Source: Robinsoniella peoriensis (GTDB taxonomy: Bacteria > Bacillota > Clostridia > Lachnospirales > Lachnospiraceae). From it: a DNA stretch of 64,000 nucleotides. Of the stretch, positions 17,138 through 24,977 are shown one piece after another. Below the pieces are notes generated by a model. The model made no database searches. It was not told where the DNA came from and saw only the letters and a program-made list of their open reading frames with translations. Where the stretch lies: contig NZ_JTGN01000006.1 in NCBI RefSeq assembly GCF_000797495.1, forward strand, positions 1,044 through 65,043. Direction: 5' to 3'. The translations under genes were made by a program, and so were the position numbers. Numbering within the stretch: position 1 is the stretch's first letter; the number at the start of each line of letters is the position of its first letter.

Positions 17138-17200
17138 AAGTGTGAAAGAAAATTACTTGACACTTTCAGATATAAAGCTGCAGTAAATGCAGTATAGGAG
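17137..17200. repeat. eut double-hairpin element d (eutA-eutB, first of three)
   Basis: Module 1 pairs AAAGTGT with ACACTTT (around 17137-17166). Module 2 is CTGCA-GTAAA-TGCAG. The element ends in AGTATAGGAGGG, which contains a ribosome-binding-site-like sequence with no ORF behind it. Confidence 0.7.
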
Positions 17201-17204
17201 GGAA

Positions 17205-17265
17205 AAGTGTGAAAGGAAACCGTTTCACACTTACAGATAGGAAGCCGCAGCAAGTGCGGCACAGG
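17205..17265. repeat. eut double-hairpin element e (eutA-eutB, second of three)
   Basis: Module 1 pairs AAGTGTGAAA (17205-17214) with TTTCACACTT (17223-17232), a perfect 10-bp stem. Module 2 is GCCGCA-GCAAG-TGCGGC (17244-17260). Compared with element d the stem bases differ but pairing is kept. Confidence 0.8.
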
Positions 17266-17271
17266 AAGAAA

Positions 17272-17379
17272 GGTTGAAAGAAAATTACGATGCAGAAAGG
17301 ATGCCACGATGTGATTCTTTCAACCGGTTTAATTGTGGCAGTATTACAGGCAGGCCTGTAATATGCAATGGGTATAAAT
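17272..17379. repeat. eut double-hairpin element f (eutA-eutB, third of three)
   Basis: Close relative of element c. Module 1 pairs GGTTGAAAGAA with TTCTTTCAACC. Module 2 is ATTACAGG-CAGG-CCTGTAAT, where the G-C pair of element c is replaced by A-T. The tail AATGGGTATAAAT ends at the eutB ATG. Confidence 0.85.
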
Positions 17380-18744
17380 ATGATTTTAAAAACAAAACTT
17401 TTTGGGCATGTATATGCCTTCAAATCCCTGAAGGAAGTAATGGCGAAAGCCAATGAAGAGAAATCCGGGGACAAGCTTGCGGGACTTGCTGCAGAGACGG
17501 CAGAGGAGCGTGTTGCAGCAAAGGTTGTACTGTCTCAGATTACGCTGGAAGATTTGCGGAATAATCCGGCGGTACCTTATGAAACAGATGAGGTTACCAG
17601 AATTATTCAGGACGATTTAAATGAGTCTATTTATAACGAGATTAAACGTATGACAGTCTCCGAATTTCGGGAATGGATTCTGGATGAAGAGACTACGGGA
17701 GATCAGATCCGGCGTATCTCCAGGGGACTGACTTCAGAAATGGTAGCTGCTGTGGCAAAGCTGATGTCGAATCTGGATTTGGTCTATGGTGCCAGAAAAA
17801 TCCGGGTAACTGCACATTGCAATACGACTATCGGGGAAGCGGGAACATTGTCATCCAGACTTCAGCCAAATCACCCCACCGATGATCCCGACGGAATTAT
17901 GGCATCTCTTCTGGAAGGGCTGACCTTTGGAGCCGGAGATGCACTGCTTGGTTTGAATCCGGTAGATGATTCAGCTGAAAGTGTAACCCGGATACTGAAG
18001 CGTTTCGAAGAAATCAAACAGAAGTATCAGATACCAACCCAGACCTGTGTACTGGCGCATGTTACAACTCAGATGGAAGCAATTAAAATGGGAGCGCCGA
18101 CCGATCTGATTTTCCAGTCTATAGCAGGATCCGAGCTGGGAAATACTGCTTTTGGATTTAATGCGGCTACGATTGAAGAGGCACGCCAGATGGCGTTGAC
18201 CAAGGGAACGGCACAGGGACCCAATGTGATGTATTTTGAAACGGGGCAGGGCTCAGAACTGTCATCGGAAGCGCATCATGATACTGACCAGGTGACGATG
18301 GAAGCCAGGTGTTATGGATTTGCGCGTCATTTTTCACCGTTCCTGGTAAACACCGTAGTGGGATTTATAGGGCCGGAATATCTGTATGATGGACGCCAGG
18401 TAAACCGCGCCGGACTGGAAGATCACTTTATGGGGAAATTGACAGGAATATCCATGGGCTGTGATGCCTGCTATACCAACCACATGAAGGCAGATCAGAA
18501 TACCATTGAAGATTTATCCGTATTACTGACTGCTGCGGGCTGTAACTATTTTATGGGTATTCCTCACGGAGATGACGTTATGCTGAATTATCAGACAACC
18601 GGTTTTCAGGAAACAGCAGCGCTTCGGGAAATCTATGGACTGACTGCGATAAAACCATTCCATGAATGGCTTTTAAAAATGGGTTATGTGGATGAACGGG
18701 GAAGACTTACGAAGAAAGCGGGAGATGCCTCTACATTGTTCTAG
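17380..18744 (+). CDS. eutB: Ethanolamine ammonia-lyase large subunit EutB
   Basis: A 454-residue large subunit. It forms a TIM barrel that binds ethanolamine and, with EutC, adenosylcobalamin, releasing acetaldehyde and ammonia. Recognisable segments are RVTAHCNTTIGEAGTLSSRL, GDALLGLNPVDDS and SMGCDACYTNHMKADQN. Length equals the family's. ATG 17380 has the same spacing to the GGGTATAAA tail as eutA and is preferred over 17368. The stop TAG (18742-18744) is supplied by the CTAG end of a MITE-like repeat. Confidence 0.97.
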   Translation: MILKTKLFGHVYAFKSLKEVMAKANEEKSGDKLAGLAAETAEERVAAKVVLSQITLEDLRNNPAVPYETDEVTRIIQDDLNESIYNEIKRMTVSEFREWILDEETTGDQIRRISRGLTSEMVAAVAKLMSNLDLVYGARKIRVTAHCNTTIGEAGTLSSRLQPNHPTDDPDGIMASLLEGLTFGAGDALLGLNPVDDSAESVTRILKRFEEIKQKYQIPTQTCVLAHVTTQMEAIKMGAPTDLIFQSIAGSELGNTAFGFNAATIEEARQMALTKGTAQGPNVMYFETGQGSELSSEAHHDTDQVTMEARCYGFARHFSPFLVNTVVGFIGPEYLYDGRQVNRAGLEDHFMGKLTGISMGCDACYTNHMKADQNTIEDLSVLLTAAGCNYFMGIPHGDDVMLNYQTTGFQETAALREIYGLTAIKPFHEWLLKMGYVDERGRLTKKAGDASTLF

Positions 18745-18804
18745 AGTGTGTTTGAAAATTCATTCCCGCCATCTGCCAGAAAGCAATTATAAAACACGCT
18801 CTAG
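18741..18804. repeat. MITE-like repeat, copy B (internally deleted)
   Basis: AGTGTGTTTGAAAATT and AATTATAAAACACGCT are inverted ends, flanked on both sides by CTAG. Only 56 bp remain between the flanks; the core is lost between two CTGC tetramers, as expected for deletion between short direct repeats. The left CTAG provides the eutB stop codon. Confidence 0.85.
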
Positions 18805-18866
18805 AGCGTTTAAAACTGTATCGGATAAAGAAATTATTATTTGTTTCTACAAGGAGGAAAACAAGC

Positions 18867-19769
18867 GTGAAAGATGAAGAAATAAGGTCTATGGTAGAGA
18901 AGGTTCTGGAGCAGATGCTGAATACTGGAAAAGCACCGGAACCCAAGCGGTCTGAGGTCATACAGACCACAGCAGAAAATTTGAAAAAACAGGCGCCGCA
19001 AGATACCGGCGGATGTCTGGAGGATATTACCGAAGTGGATCTGCGCAAGCAGCTGTTGGTAAAGGATCCCAAAGATGCACCAGGATATCTGGCAATGAAA
19101 GCCAAAACCCCAGCCAGACTTGGGATAGGAAAGGCAGGTGCCAGATACCGGACAGCGACTATGCTTCGGGTACGTGCGGATCATGCAGCAGCCCAGGATG
19201 CTGTGTTCAGTGATGTATCAGAAGAGTTTATTAAAAAATGTGACTTTGTATTTGTACAGACGCTGTGCCAGGATAAGGATCAATACCTGACCCGACCGGA
19301 TCTGGGAAGAAGATTTCCAAGTGAAGCTCTGGATGTTATCCGCAAAACCTGTGGAAGCCATCCCAAAGTTCTGGTTATTGTAGGTGACGGACTGTCTTCG
19401 TCTGCAATTGAAGCAAATGTGGAAGATATGATCCCTGCTATTCGTCAGGGGCTGCAGATGCATGGAATTACCCTGCCGCCGATTTTATTTATTAAATACG
19501 CCAGGGTTGGCGCCATGGATGCAGTTGGTGAAGTTACGGATGCTGATGTAATCTGTATGCTGGTAGGAGAAAGACCGGGGCTTGTAACGGCAGAATCCAT
19601 GTCAGCGTATATTGCATATCAGCCAAGACATGGTTTGGCGGAAGCTAAGCGGACGGTAATCAGTAATATACACAAAGGCGGAACTACAGCAGTTGAAGCA
19701 GGTGCTCATGCAGCAGAACTGATCATGAAAATGCTGGAAAAGAAGGCCAGCGGCATTGACTTAAAATAA
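18867..19769 (+). CDS. eutC: Ethanolamine ammonia-lyase small subunit EutC
   Basis: A 300-residue small subunit. It helps bind adenosylcobalamin at the interface with EutB. Conserved parts are [14 protein letters not shown] about residue 81, [13 protein letters not shown] about residue 172, and [15 protein letters not shown] about residue 233. The first 16 residues ([15 protein letters not shown]) form an amphipathic helix like microcompartment encapsulation peptides, followed by a variable linker. GTG start 18867, nine nt after AAGGAGG. Confidence 0.96.
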   Translation: MKDEEIRSMVEKVLEQMLNTGKAPEPKRSEVIQTTAENLKKQAPQDTGGCLEDITEVDLRKQLLVKDPKDAPGYLAMKAKTPARLGIGKAGARYRTATMLRVRADHAAAQDAVFSDVSEEFIKKCDFVFVQTLCQDKDQYLTRPDLGRRFPSEALDVIRKTCGSHPKVLVIVGDGLSSSAIEANVEDMIPAIRQGLQMHGITLPPILFIKYARVGAMDAVGEVTDADVICMLVGERPGLVTAESMSAYIAYQPRHGLAEAKRTVISNIHKGGTTAVEAGAHAAELIMKMLEKKASGIDLK

Positions 19770-19777
19770 ATGAGAAA

Positions 19778-19821
19778 GGCAGCTATAGCAGATAAGTCTG
19801 CTATATGCAGTGGGTGTAAAA
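19778..19821. repeat. eut element g, module 2 only (eutC-eutL)
   Basis: ATAGCAG-ATAAGT-CTGCTAT hairpin followed by ATGCAGTGGGTGTAAAA, which ends at the eutL ATG. It resembles the second half of elements c and f. Module 1 is absent. Confidence 0.65.
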
Positions 19822-20478
19822 ATGAAAAATGATGAATTGCGGCCGAATATCCTGGCTATACGGATTATATCTAATGTCAGCGATGATCTGGTTCAATCCT
19901 TAGGGTTAGATCCAAGGCATAAGAGTCTGGGAATTATTACGGCAGATATGGATGATGTCACTTATACAGCACTGGATGAGGCAACAAAGGATGCAGATGT
20001 GGATGTAGTCTATGCCAAATCTATGTACGCAGGAGCCGGAAATGCCTCTACCAAACTGGCAGGGGAAGTAATTGGCATTATCGGCGGACCAAGTCCGGCA
20101 GAGGTGAGAAGCGGATTAAATTCAATTATTAATTTTATGCAGCATGGAGCCTGCTTTGTAAGTGCAAATGAAGATGATTCCATTGTGTATTATGCTCATA
20201 CTGTATCAAGGACGGGGTCTTATTTATCCAAGATAGCAGGAATCCGGGAAGGAGAAGCCCTGGCTTACCTGATCGCACCTCCTCTGGAAGCAATCTATGG
20301 ACTGGATGCAGCACTTAAGGCTGCCGATGTAAAACTGGTAACCTTATATGAACCACCTTCTGAGACGAATTTTGGAGGCGGGCTTTTAACCGGAAGCCAG
20401 TCCGCATGCAAGGCTGCGTGTTCCGCTTTTGCCCAGGCAGTACGGTCCGTAGCTGATGCGCCAAGGGAATACGAATAA
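19822..20478 (+). CDS. eutL: Microcompartment shell protein EutL
   Basis: A 218-residue shell protein with two fused BMC domains that form trimeric pseudohexamers with a gated pore. Recognisable parts are GIITADMDDVTYTALDEATK, YAGAGNASTKLAGE and GPSPAEVRSGL. ATG 19822 is chosen over 19810 because it abuts the repeat tail as in the other eut genes and matches the family N-terminus. Confidence 0.95.
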   Translation: MKNDELRPNILAIRIISNVSDDLVQSLGLDPRHKSLGIITADMDDVTYTALDEATKDADVDVVYAKSMYAGAGNASTKLAGEVIGIIGGPSPAEVRSGLNSIINFMQHGACFVSANEDDSIVYYAHTVSRTGSYLSKIAGIREGEALAYLIAPPLEAIYGLDAALKAADVKLVTLYEPPSETNFGGGLLTGSQSACKAACSAFAQAVRSVADAPREYE

Positions 20479-20494
20479 GAGGAGGAAGTAAGGA

Positions 20495-21973
20495 ATGGAA
20501 TTAAGAGATAAAGACCTGATATCTGTCCAGGAGACGAGGAATCTTTTAGCAGAAGCGAAAGCGGCCCAGAAGGAGCTGGCACGTATGGATCAGCAGCAGA
20601 TTGACCGGATTGTAAAGGCTATCAGCGATGCAGGTACAAACAGTGCAGAGCATCTGGCAAAAATGGCAAATGAAGAAACGGGATTTGGCATTTGGCAGGA
20701 CAAGGTGATTAAGAACCTGTTCGCTTCAAAAGTAGTGTACGATGGGATTAAAGATGAAAAGACTATTGGAATTATTCACGAAGACAGAGAAAGAAAAGTT
20801 TGGGATATTGGTGTACCGGTAGGGGTTATTGCCGGAATTATACCTTCTACTAATCCAACATCCACTGTGATTTACAAGGCGATGATTGCACTAAAAGGCG
20901 GTAATGCTATTGTATTTTCACCGCATCCGGGTGCAAAAAAATGTATTTTAGAAACCGTTCGAATTATAGCAGATGCCGCACAGAAAGCAGGATGCCCAAA
21001 AGGAGCCATTTCCGCCATCAGTGTACCTACGATGGACGCAACCAAGGAACTTATGAGCAATGATAGCACCTCTCTGATTCTGGCTACCGGCGGCGGCGCA
21101 ATGGTTAAATCCGCATATTCTTCCGGAACACCGGCAATTGGGGTGGGGGCAGGAAACGGCCCCGCATTTATTGATAAAAGTGCTGATGTAAAAAAAGCCG
21201 TTCAGAGAATTCTGGATTCTAAAACATTTGATAACGGGACAATCTGTGCTTCCGAACAATCTATCGTGGTGGAGAAGTCCATGGAAGAAAAGGTTGTAAA
21301 GGAATTAAAAGAACAGGGTGCCTATATTATGGATGATGCTCAGACCAAACAGCTGGGACAGTTCATCTTAAGAGCAAACGGAACGATGAATCCAATGATA
21401 GTAGGAAAAAGCACAGCTACAATTGCACAGTACGCAGGATTGACCGGAATTCCTTCCACAGCAAGAGTATTGGTGGGAAGAGAGACAAAGGTTGGAGATG
21501 GTGCGCCTTATTCCAGAGAAAAACTGGCACCTGTATTGGGGATGTATGTAGAAGAGAATACAGATAAGGTGTTAGAACGCTGTATAGAGATTCTGCATAT
21601 GGAAGGTGCAGGGCATACGTTTTCCATGCATGCAGAGGATGAAGCTCTGGTGCGTAAATTTGCACTGCAGATTCCGGCATCCAGATTTCTGGTAAATACA
21701 CCCGGAGCCCTGGGTGGAATCGGAGCGACGACAGGACTGTTTCCTGCGCTGACTCTTGGCTGCGGAGCCGTGGGCGGAAGCTCTACTTCTAACAACATTG
21801 GTCCGTTAGATGTGATTAATATTAAAAGAGTTGCGTTTGGAACAAAAGAGTTAGCAGAGATCAGAAGAGAAGCACAGACGGCAGGCGGACATGGCACTTC
21901 GGCATCCAGCCTGGGACTAAGCCAGGAGATGATAGACTCCATCGTTGAAAAAATTATGAAGGAGCTTATCTGA
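20495..21973 (+). CDS. eutE: CoA-acylating acetaldehyde dehydrogenase EutE
   Basis: A 492-residue aldehyde dehydrogenase that converts acetaldehyde, CoA and NAD+ to acetyl-CoA. Visible are VGVIAGIIPSTNPTST about residue 109, GGGAMVKSAYSSG about residue 199, and the catalytic cysteine in NGTICASEQSIV about residue 249. The last 15 residues (EMIDSIVEKIMKELI) form an amphipathic helix similar to the targeting helices of neighbouring cargo proteins. AAGAGGAGG precedes ATG 20495; 16 nt after eutL. Confidence 0.95.
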   Translation: MELRDKDLISVQETRNLLAEAKAAQKELARMDQQQIDRIVKAISDAGTNSAEHLAKMANEETGFGIWQDKVIKNLFASKVVYDGIKDEKTIGIIHEDRERKVWDIGVPVGVIAGIIPSTNPTSTVIYKAMIALKGGNAIVFSPHPGAKKCILETVRIIADAAQKAGCPKGAISAISVPTMDATKELMSNDSTSLILATGGGAMVKSAYSSGTPAIGVGAGNGPAFIDKSADVKKAVQRILDSKTFDNGTICASEQSIVVEKSMEEKVVKELKEQGAYIMDDAQTKQLGQFILRANGTMNPMIVGKSTATIAQYAGLTGIPSTARVLVGRETKVGDGAPYSREKLAPVLGMYVEENTDKVLERCIEILHMEGAGHTFSMHAEDEALVRKFALQIPASRFLVNTPGALGGIGATTGLFPALTLGCGAVGGSSTSNNIGPLDVINIKRVAFGTKELAEIRREAQTAGGHGTSASSLGLSQEMIDSIVEKIMKELI

Positions 21974-21987
21974 TTCAGATACAGGCA

Positions 21988-22005
21988 TTTCAAACACGCG
22001 CTAAG
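21988..22005. repeat. End fragment of the MITE-like repeat
   Basis: TTTCAAACACGCGCTAAG resembles the right end of copies A, C and D (TTTCAAACACGCTCTAG). Only about 18 bp, so it is a possible remnant between eutE and eutM. Confidence 0.4.
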
Positions 22006-22122
22006 GCCCGTGAAACAACGATGAATGAATATGAGCAATTGTAGAATAATAATACGATAGAAATAAATAATAAGAAATATAAAACATGAAATCTTAAATT
22101 TAAAATTACGGAGGTAATGGAA

Positions 22123-22437
22123 ATGGCTAATACAAATGCATTGGGTATGATTGAAACAAAAGGTCTGGTTGGAGCTATCGAAGCGGCAGATGCGATGGTA
22201 AAAGCAGCAAATGTAACGCTGGTTGGTAAAGAATCCATTGGCGCAGGTCTGGTAACCGTTATGGTCAGAGGCGATGTAGGAGCAGTTAAAGCAGCTACCG
22301 ATGCAGGAGCAGCTGCAGCAGAACGCGTGGGAGAACTGGTATCTGTGCATGTAATACCCCGCCCGCATACAGAAGTAGATGTAATTTTACCCCACCAGGT
22401 TGAAAGAGCGGCAGGTACCTTTTCCGAAGAGGCTTAA
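22123..22437 (+). CDS. eutM: Microcompartment shell protein EutM (PduA/CcmK type)
   Basis: A 104-residue single BMC-domain hexameric shell protein. It begins [21 protein letters not shown] and contains the pore-loop segment [23 protein letters not shown] 22123 is 8 nt after GGAGG; the in-frame ATG at 22117 is too close. Major facet protein of the shell. Ends 5 nt before eutT. Confidence 0.95.
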   Translation: MANTNALGMIETKGLVGAIEAADAMVKAANVTLVGKESIGAGLVTVMVRGDVGAVKAATDAGAAAAERVGELVSVHVIPRPHTEVDVILPHQVERAAGTFSEEA

Positions 22438-22442
22438 TAACC

Positions 22443-23045
22443 ATGGAAGAATCAAGAGACAAAATCCGCAGAATCGTTACCGCAGCGGTCAGTCAGGCAA
22501 TAAATGGAAAACCAGAGCATATGACGCATTTAAGAGGAGAAGAGCTTGTCTTCAAGGACCATCCGCGAATTGCGTTCAGAGGGGCAATTGATTCTCTGGA
22601 ATCTGAAATCATTCTTTTTCAGACATTGACCGAGAAAAAGCAGCTTCACAGGATGACACAGGATCTGGAAGAAATTATCAAGACCATACGGTGGACTCTC
22701 CGGTGTGAAGTCTCAGGAGAGCCGGTGGGTGAAATATTGATGCAGGGTCTGAATACGGATGAAATGCGGGCACATTCCCATCATCCAAGCCAGTACTATG
22801 GGATGAAACATTTCCTGCCGACCTATCAGCATGGCGAAATCGTGGCATATTTAAACCGCCTTCGTACAAAAGCCAGAGAAACTGAATTGGCGGCATACCG
22901 GGCTTTTAAAATGGAATCAGGGGATGTGGAAAGGGAAGATATAATCCGGGTCTTAAACAGGCTTTCTTCTCTGTTTTGGATCATGATGTTCAAATACCTA
23001 ACGGGAAAATATGAAGAAACAGATCCGCAAATGTGTAAAGTGTGA
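22443..23045 (+). CDS. eutT: Ethanolamine-operon cobalamin adenosyltransferase EutT
   Basis: A 200-residue ATP:cob(I)alamin adenosyltransferase that makes adenosylcobalamin for EutBC. The segment MTHLRGEELVFKDHPRIAF about residue 27 and RGAIDSLESEI match the EutT/PduO-like helical bundle. The HX11CCX2C cysteine motif known in Salmonella EutT is not present; only two cysteines occur, one near the C-terminus. Its last codons and TGA stop fall within a downstream hairpin element. Confidence 0.88.
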   Translation: MEESRDKIRRIVTAAVSQAINGKPEHMTHLRGEELVFKDHPRIAFRGAIDSLESEIILFQTLTEKKQLHRMTQDLEEIIKTIRWTLRCEVSGEPVGEILMQGLNTDEMRAHSHHPSQYYGMKHFLPTYQHGEIVAYLNRLRTKARETELAAYRAFKMESGDVEREDIIRVLNRLSSLFWIMMFKYLTGKYEETDPQMCKV

Positions 23046-23106
23046 AAGAGGTACACTTTCACAATGCTAATTTAAGCATATCGCAGGCAGGATTGTAATA
23101 TGCAAG
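23037..23106. repeat. eut double-hairpin element h (eutT-pduL, first of two)
   Basis: Module 1 pairs TGTGAAAG (23041-23048) with CTTTCACA (23056-23063). Module 2 is degenerate (ATCGCAGG-CAGG-ATTGTAAT). It carries the eutT stop codon in its first stem and ends in GCAAGGAGG. Confidence 0.75.
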
Positions 23107-23111
23107 GAGGC

Positions 23112-23190
23112 AGTTTGAAAGAAAAGCGCTTTCAAACTACTTATTAAGGCAGTATCGCAGGCAGGCCTGGGATATGCAGGAGGTATCACT
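23112..23190. repeat. eut double-hairpin element i (eutT-pduL, second of two)
   Basis: Module 1 pairs AGTTTGAAAG (23112-23121) with CTTTCAAACT (23129-23138), where GTGTG/CACAC of other copies became GTTTG/CAAAC. Linker ACTTATTAAGGCA is followed by module 2 TCGCAGG-CAGG-CCTGGGA. The tail GCAGGAGGTATCACT is the ribosome binding site of pduL. Confidence 0.85.
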
Positions 23191-23814
23191 ATGAATGAAC
23201 TTGTAGATAATATCGTAGAAGCAGTTGTCAGGGAACTTCGCCAGAAACTGATGGTGGAAGTTGAGGCTTCCGGGAGGCACGTGCATTTATGCAGGGAGGA
23301 TGTGGACGCGTTATTTGGAAAAGGCTATCAGCTTACCAGAGTACGTGATCTTTCCCAGCCAGGGCAGTTTGTGTGCCAGGAACGCATTTCGCTGACAGGT
23401 CCGAAAGGGACGTTAAAAAATGTTGTAATTCTGGGGCCTGAGAGGAAAGAGACCCAGGCTGAGATCTCTATGACTGACGCACTGGTATTGGGAATAAAAC
23501 CGCCGGTGCGCTTAAGCGGAGATATCGCGGGTACGCCGGGAGCCATTTTTTCTAATGGGGACAGGCAGGTAGTAAAGGATAAAGGCGTAATAGTAGCAAA
23601 ACGCCATATGCACATTACTCCGGAAGATGCCGCCCGTTTCCAGGTCAAAGATGGACAGGCGTTGAAAATAAAGGTATTTGGCAGCAGGCCGGTTATATTT
23701 GAAGATACTATAGCCAGAGTCAGTAAAGATTTTGACACGTATGTTCACATTGATTATGATGAAGCCAATGCCTGTGGGTTTGAAAAAGGAACTTTCTGCA
23801 GAATTGTACACTAG
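23191..23814 (+). CDS. pduL: Phosphotransacylase PduL-type (EutD role)
   Basis: A 207-residue PduL phosphate acyltransferase converting acetyl-CoA to acetyl-phosphate and recycling CoA. The two zinc-binding segments are SGRHVHLCREDVD about residue 27 and AKRHMHITPEDA about residue 134. The N-terminal helix NELVDNIVEAVVRELRQKL looks like an encapsulation peptide. The TAG stop comes from the CTAG flank of MITE-like copy C. It fills the place of EutD in this operon. Confidence 0.93.
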   Translation: MNELVDNIVEAVVRELRQKLMVEVEASGRHVHLCREDVDALFGKGYQLTRVRDLSQPGQFVCQERISLTGPKGTLKNVVILGPERKETQAEISMTDALVLGIKPPVRLSGDIAGTPGAIFSNGDRQVVKDKGVIVAKRHMHITPEDAARFQVKDGQALKIKVFGSRPVIFEDTIARVSKDFDTYVHIDYDEANACGFEKGTFCRIVH

Positions 23815-23976
23815 AGTGTATTTTAAAATTCATTCCTGCCATCTGCACACCCCACTTTGCGGCATATTTGCCCCGAATTCAGGTTGCGTAGCCCGCTACG
23901 CGCCCTTCATCCGGGACAAATCTACCACAAACTGTGACACACATCTGTCAGAAAGCAATTTTCAAACACGCTCTAG
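23811..23976. repeat. MITE-like repeat, copy C
   Basis: 158 bp between CTAG flanks (23811-23814, 23973-23976). Ends are AGTGTATTTTAAAATT and AATTTTCAAACACGCT. The core, including GAATTCAGGTTGCGTAGC and GCTACGCGCCCTTCATCC, matches copies A and D. It lies between pduL and the next eut gene and supplies the pduL stop. Confidence 0.92.
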
Positions 23977-24024
23977 AGTGTGTTTTGCCATGTTTGAATA
24001 TGCTCAAAGGAAGGGAAAGAGCCT

Positions 24025-24657
24025 ATGGATGAGAAAGTTTTAATAGAAGAAGTGATTCGGGAATTAAAGCGTAAAATTGGCCAGGACTGTATGAAAAATG
24101 CAGCCGGAAGGTCAGCTATGGTATTGGGCGTACTGCCTGAGGGCGAAGAAAAAGCTTTGAAAGCTGCGTATCAGATCATCCCGTTTTCGGAGGCAGAAAG
24201 CTGCGATATCTATGTATTGGCACAGATGCCGATAAAATTAATGGCTGATCTGGTTCTTGGAATTCCATCAGAACCGCAGGCTGCATGTATCTTACGGGCA
24301 TTGCTGGAAGGAAAACGGGTATATCTCCTGGAGTCCGGTCTGGAATACCGGAGATACAAAGAGACAGCATACAAGACTTTATATCATCTCTATCAGGAAT
24401 ATGAAGCTGCTGTTCAAAGATTTGGGATAGAACTGATCAGCTATACGTCAGAAATAGCAAAAGAAAACCGCATACAACCAAGACCTGAAACAGAGGACTA
24501 TGTGGATCTGAGCGGCCTTCGCCTCTTACGGGAATCGGACCTGATAAAGGTTCGGGGAACCGGCAGCATCACTATATTGCTGGGGCAAAATACGATTATT
24601 ACACCGCTGGCCAGAGATTACATTTCGAATCACAATATGGCGGTTATAAGAAATTAA
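24025..24657 (+). CDS. Ethanolamine-operon protein of unknown function (eut_hyp type)
   Basis: A 210-residue protein. It corresponds in position and character to the uncharacterised protein found in Firmicute eut operons (TIGR02536-like). N-terminal helix DEKVLIEEVIRELKRKIG resembles cargo-targeting helices; the C-terminal part (LRLLRESDLIKVRGTGSI, NTIITPLARDYISNH) is compact and soluble. No catalytic motif recognised. AAGGAAGG precedes ATG 24025. It is followed 11 nt later by eutN. A role as an internal or shell-associated microcompartment factor is inferred from context. Confidence 0.75.
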   Translation: MDEKVLIEEVIRELKRKIGQDCMKNAAGRSAMVLGVLPEGEEKALKAAYQIIPFSEAESCDIYVLAQMPIKLMADLVLGIPSEPQAACILRALLEGKRVYLLESGLEYRRYKETAYKTLYHLYQEYEAAVQRFGIELISYTSEIAKENRIQPRPETEDYVDLSGLRLLRESDLIKVRGTGSITILLGQNTIITPLARDYISNHNMAVIRN

Positions 24658-24668
24658 GGGGTGAGGGT

Positions 24669-24977
24669 TTGGAAATTGGCAAGGTAATAGGAAATGTCTG
24701 GGCAACGAAAAAAGATGAAGGGATCAACGGGCAAAAGCTTTTGGTTATCGATATCATGAAAAGATCCAGGCAGGAAGATGAGTCATTTATTGTTGCAGCC
24801 GATGTAATCGGAGCAGGAGTTGGTGATATGGTACTGGTTTGCCGGGGAAATCCCGCACGAATGGTAGTAGGAGATGGAAAAACTCCGATAGATGCAGCAG
24901 TAATAGGAATTATAGATTCTCTGGATATCCAGGAATCTGCAAATAACAATGGAGGTGTTCAAAATGGGCATCAATGA
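24669..24977 (+). CDS. eutN: Microcompartment vertex protein EutN (CcmL type)
   Basis: A 102-residue EutN/CcmL pentameric vertex protein. It contains IGKVIGNVWATKKDEGINGQ and the conserved AADVIGAGVGDMVLVCRG. The start is TTG 24669 after AAGGGGTGAGGG, since no ATG precedes the conserved N-terminus. It overlaps eutH by 14 nt. Its last residues (about NNGGVQNGHQ) are encoded by the eutH ribosome binding site region. Confidence 0.92.
   Translation: MEIGKVIGNVWATKKDEGINGQKLLVIDIMKRSRQEDESFIVAADVIGAGVGDMVLVCRGNPARMVVGDGKTPIDAAVIGIIDSLDIQESANNNGGVQNGHQ

Noticed and set aside
15089..23190. EutV ANTAR binding sites
   Set aside because: Hairpin loops do not show two adjacent hexaloops with A at position 1 and G at position 4, and no terminator overlaps them.
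15089..23190. CRISPR array
   Set aside because: Repeats are irregularly spaced, differ in sequence, form hairpins and are separated by genes; no cas genes.
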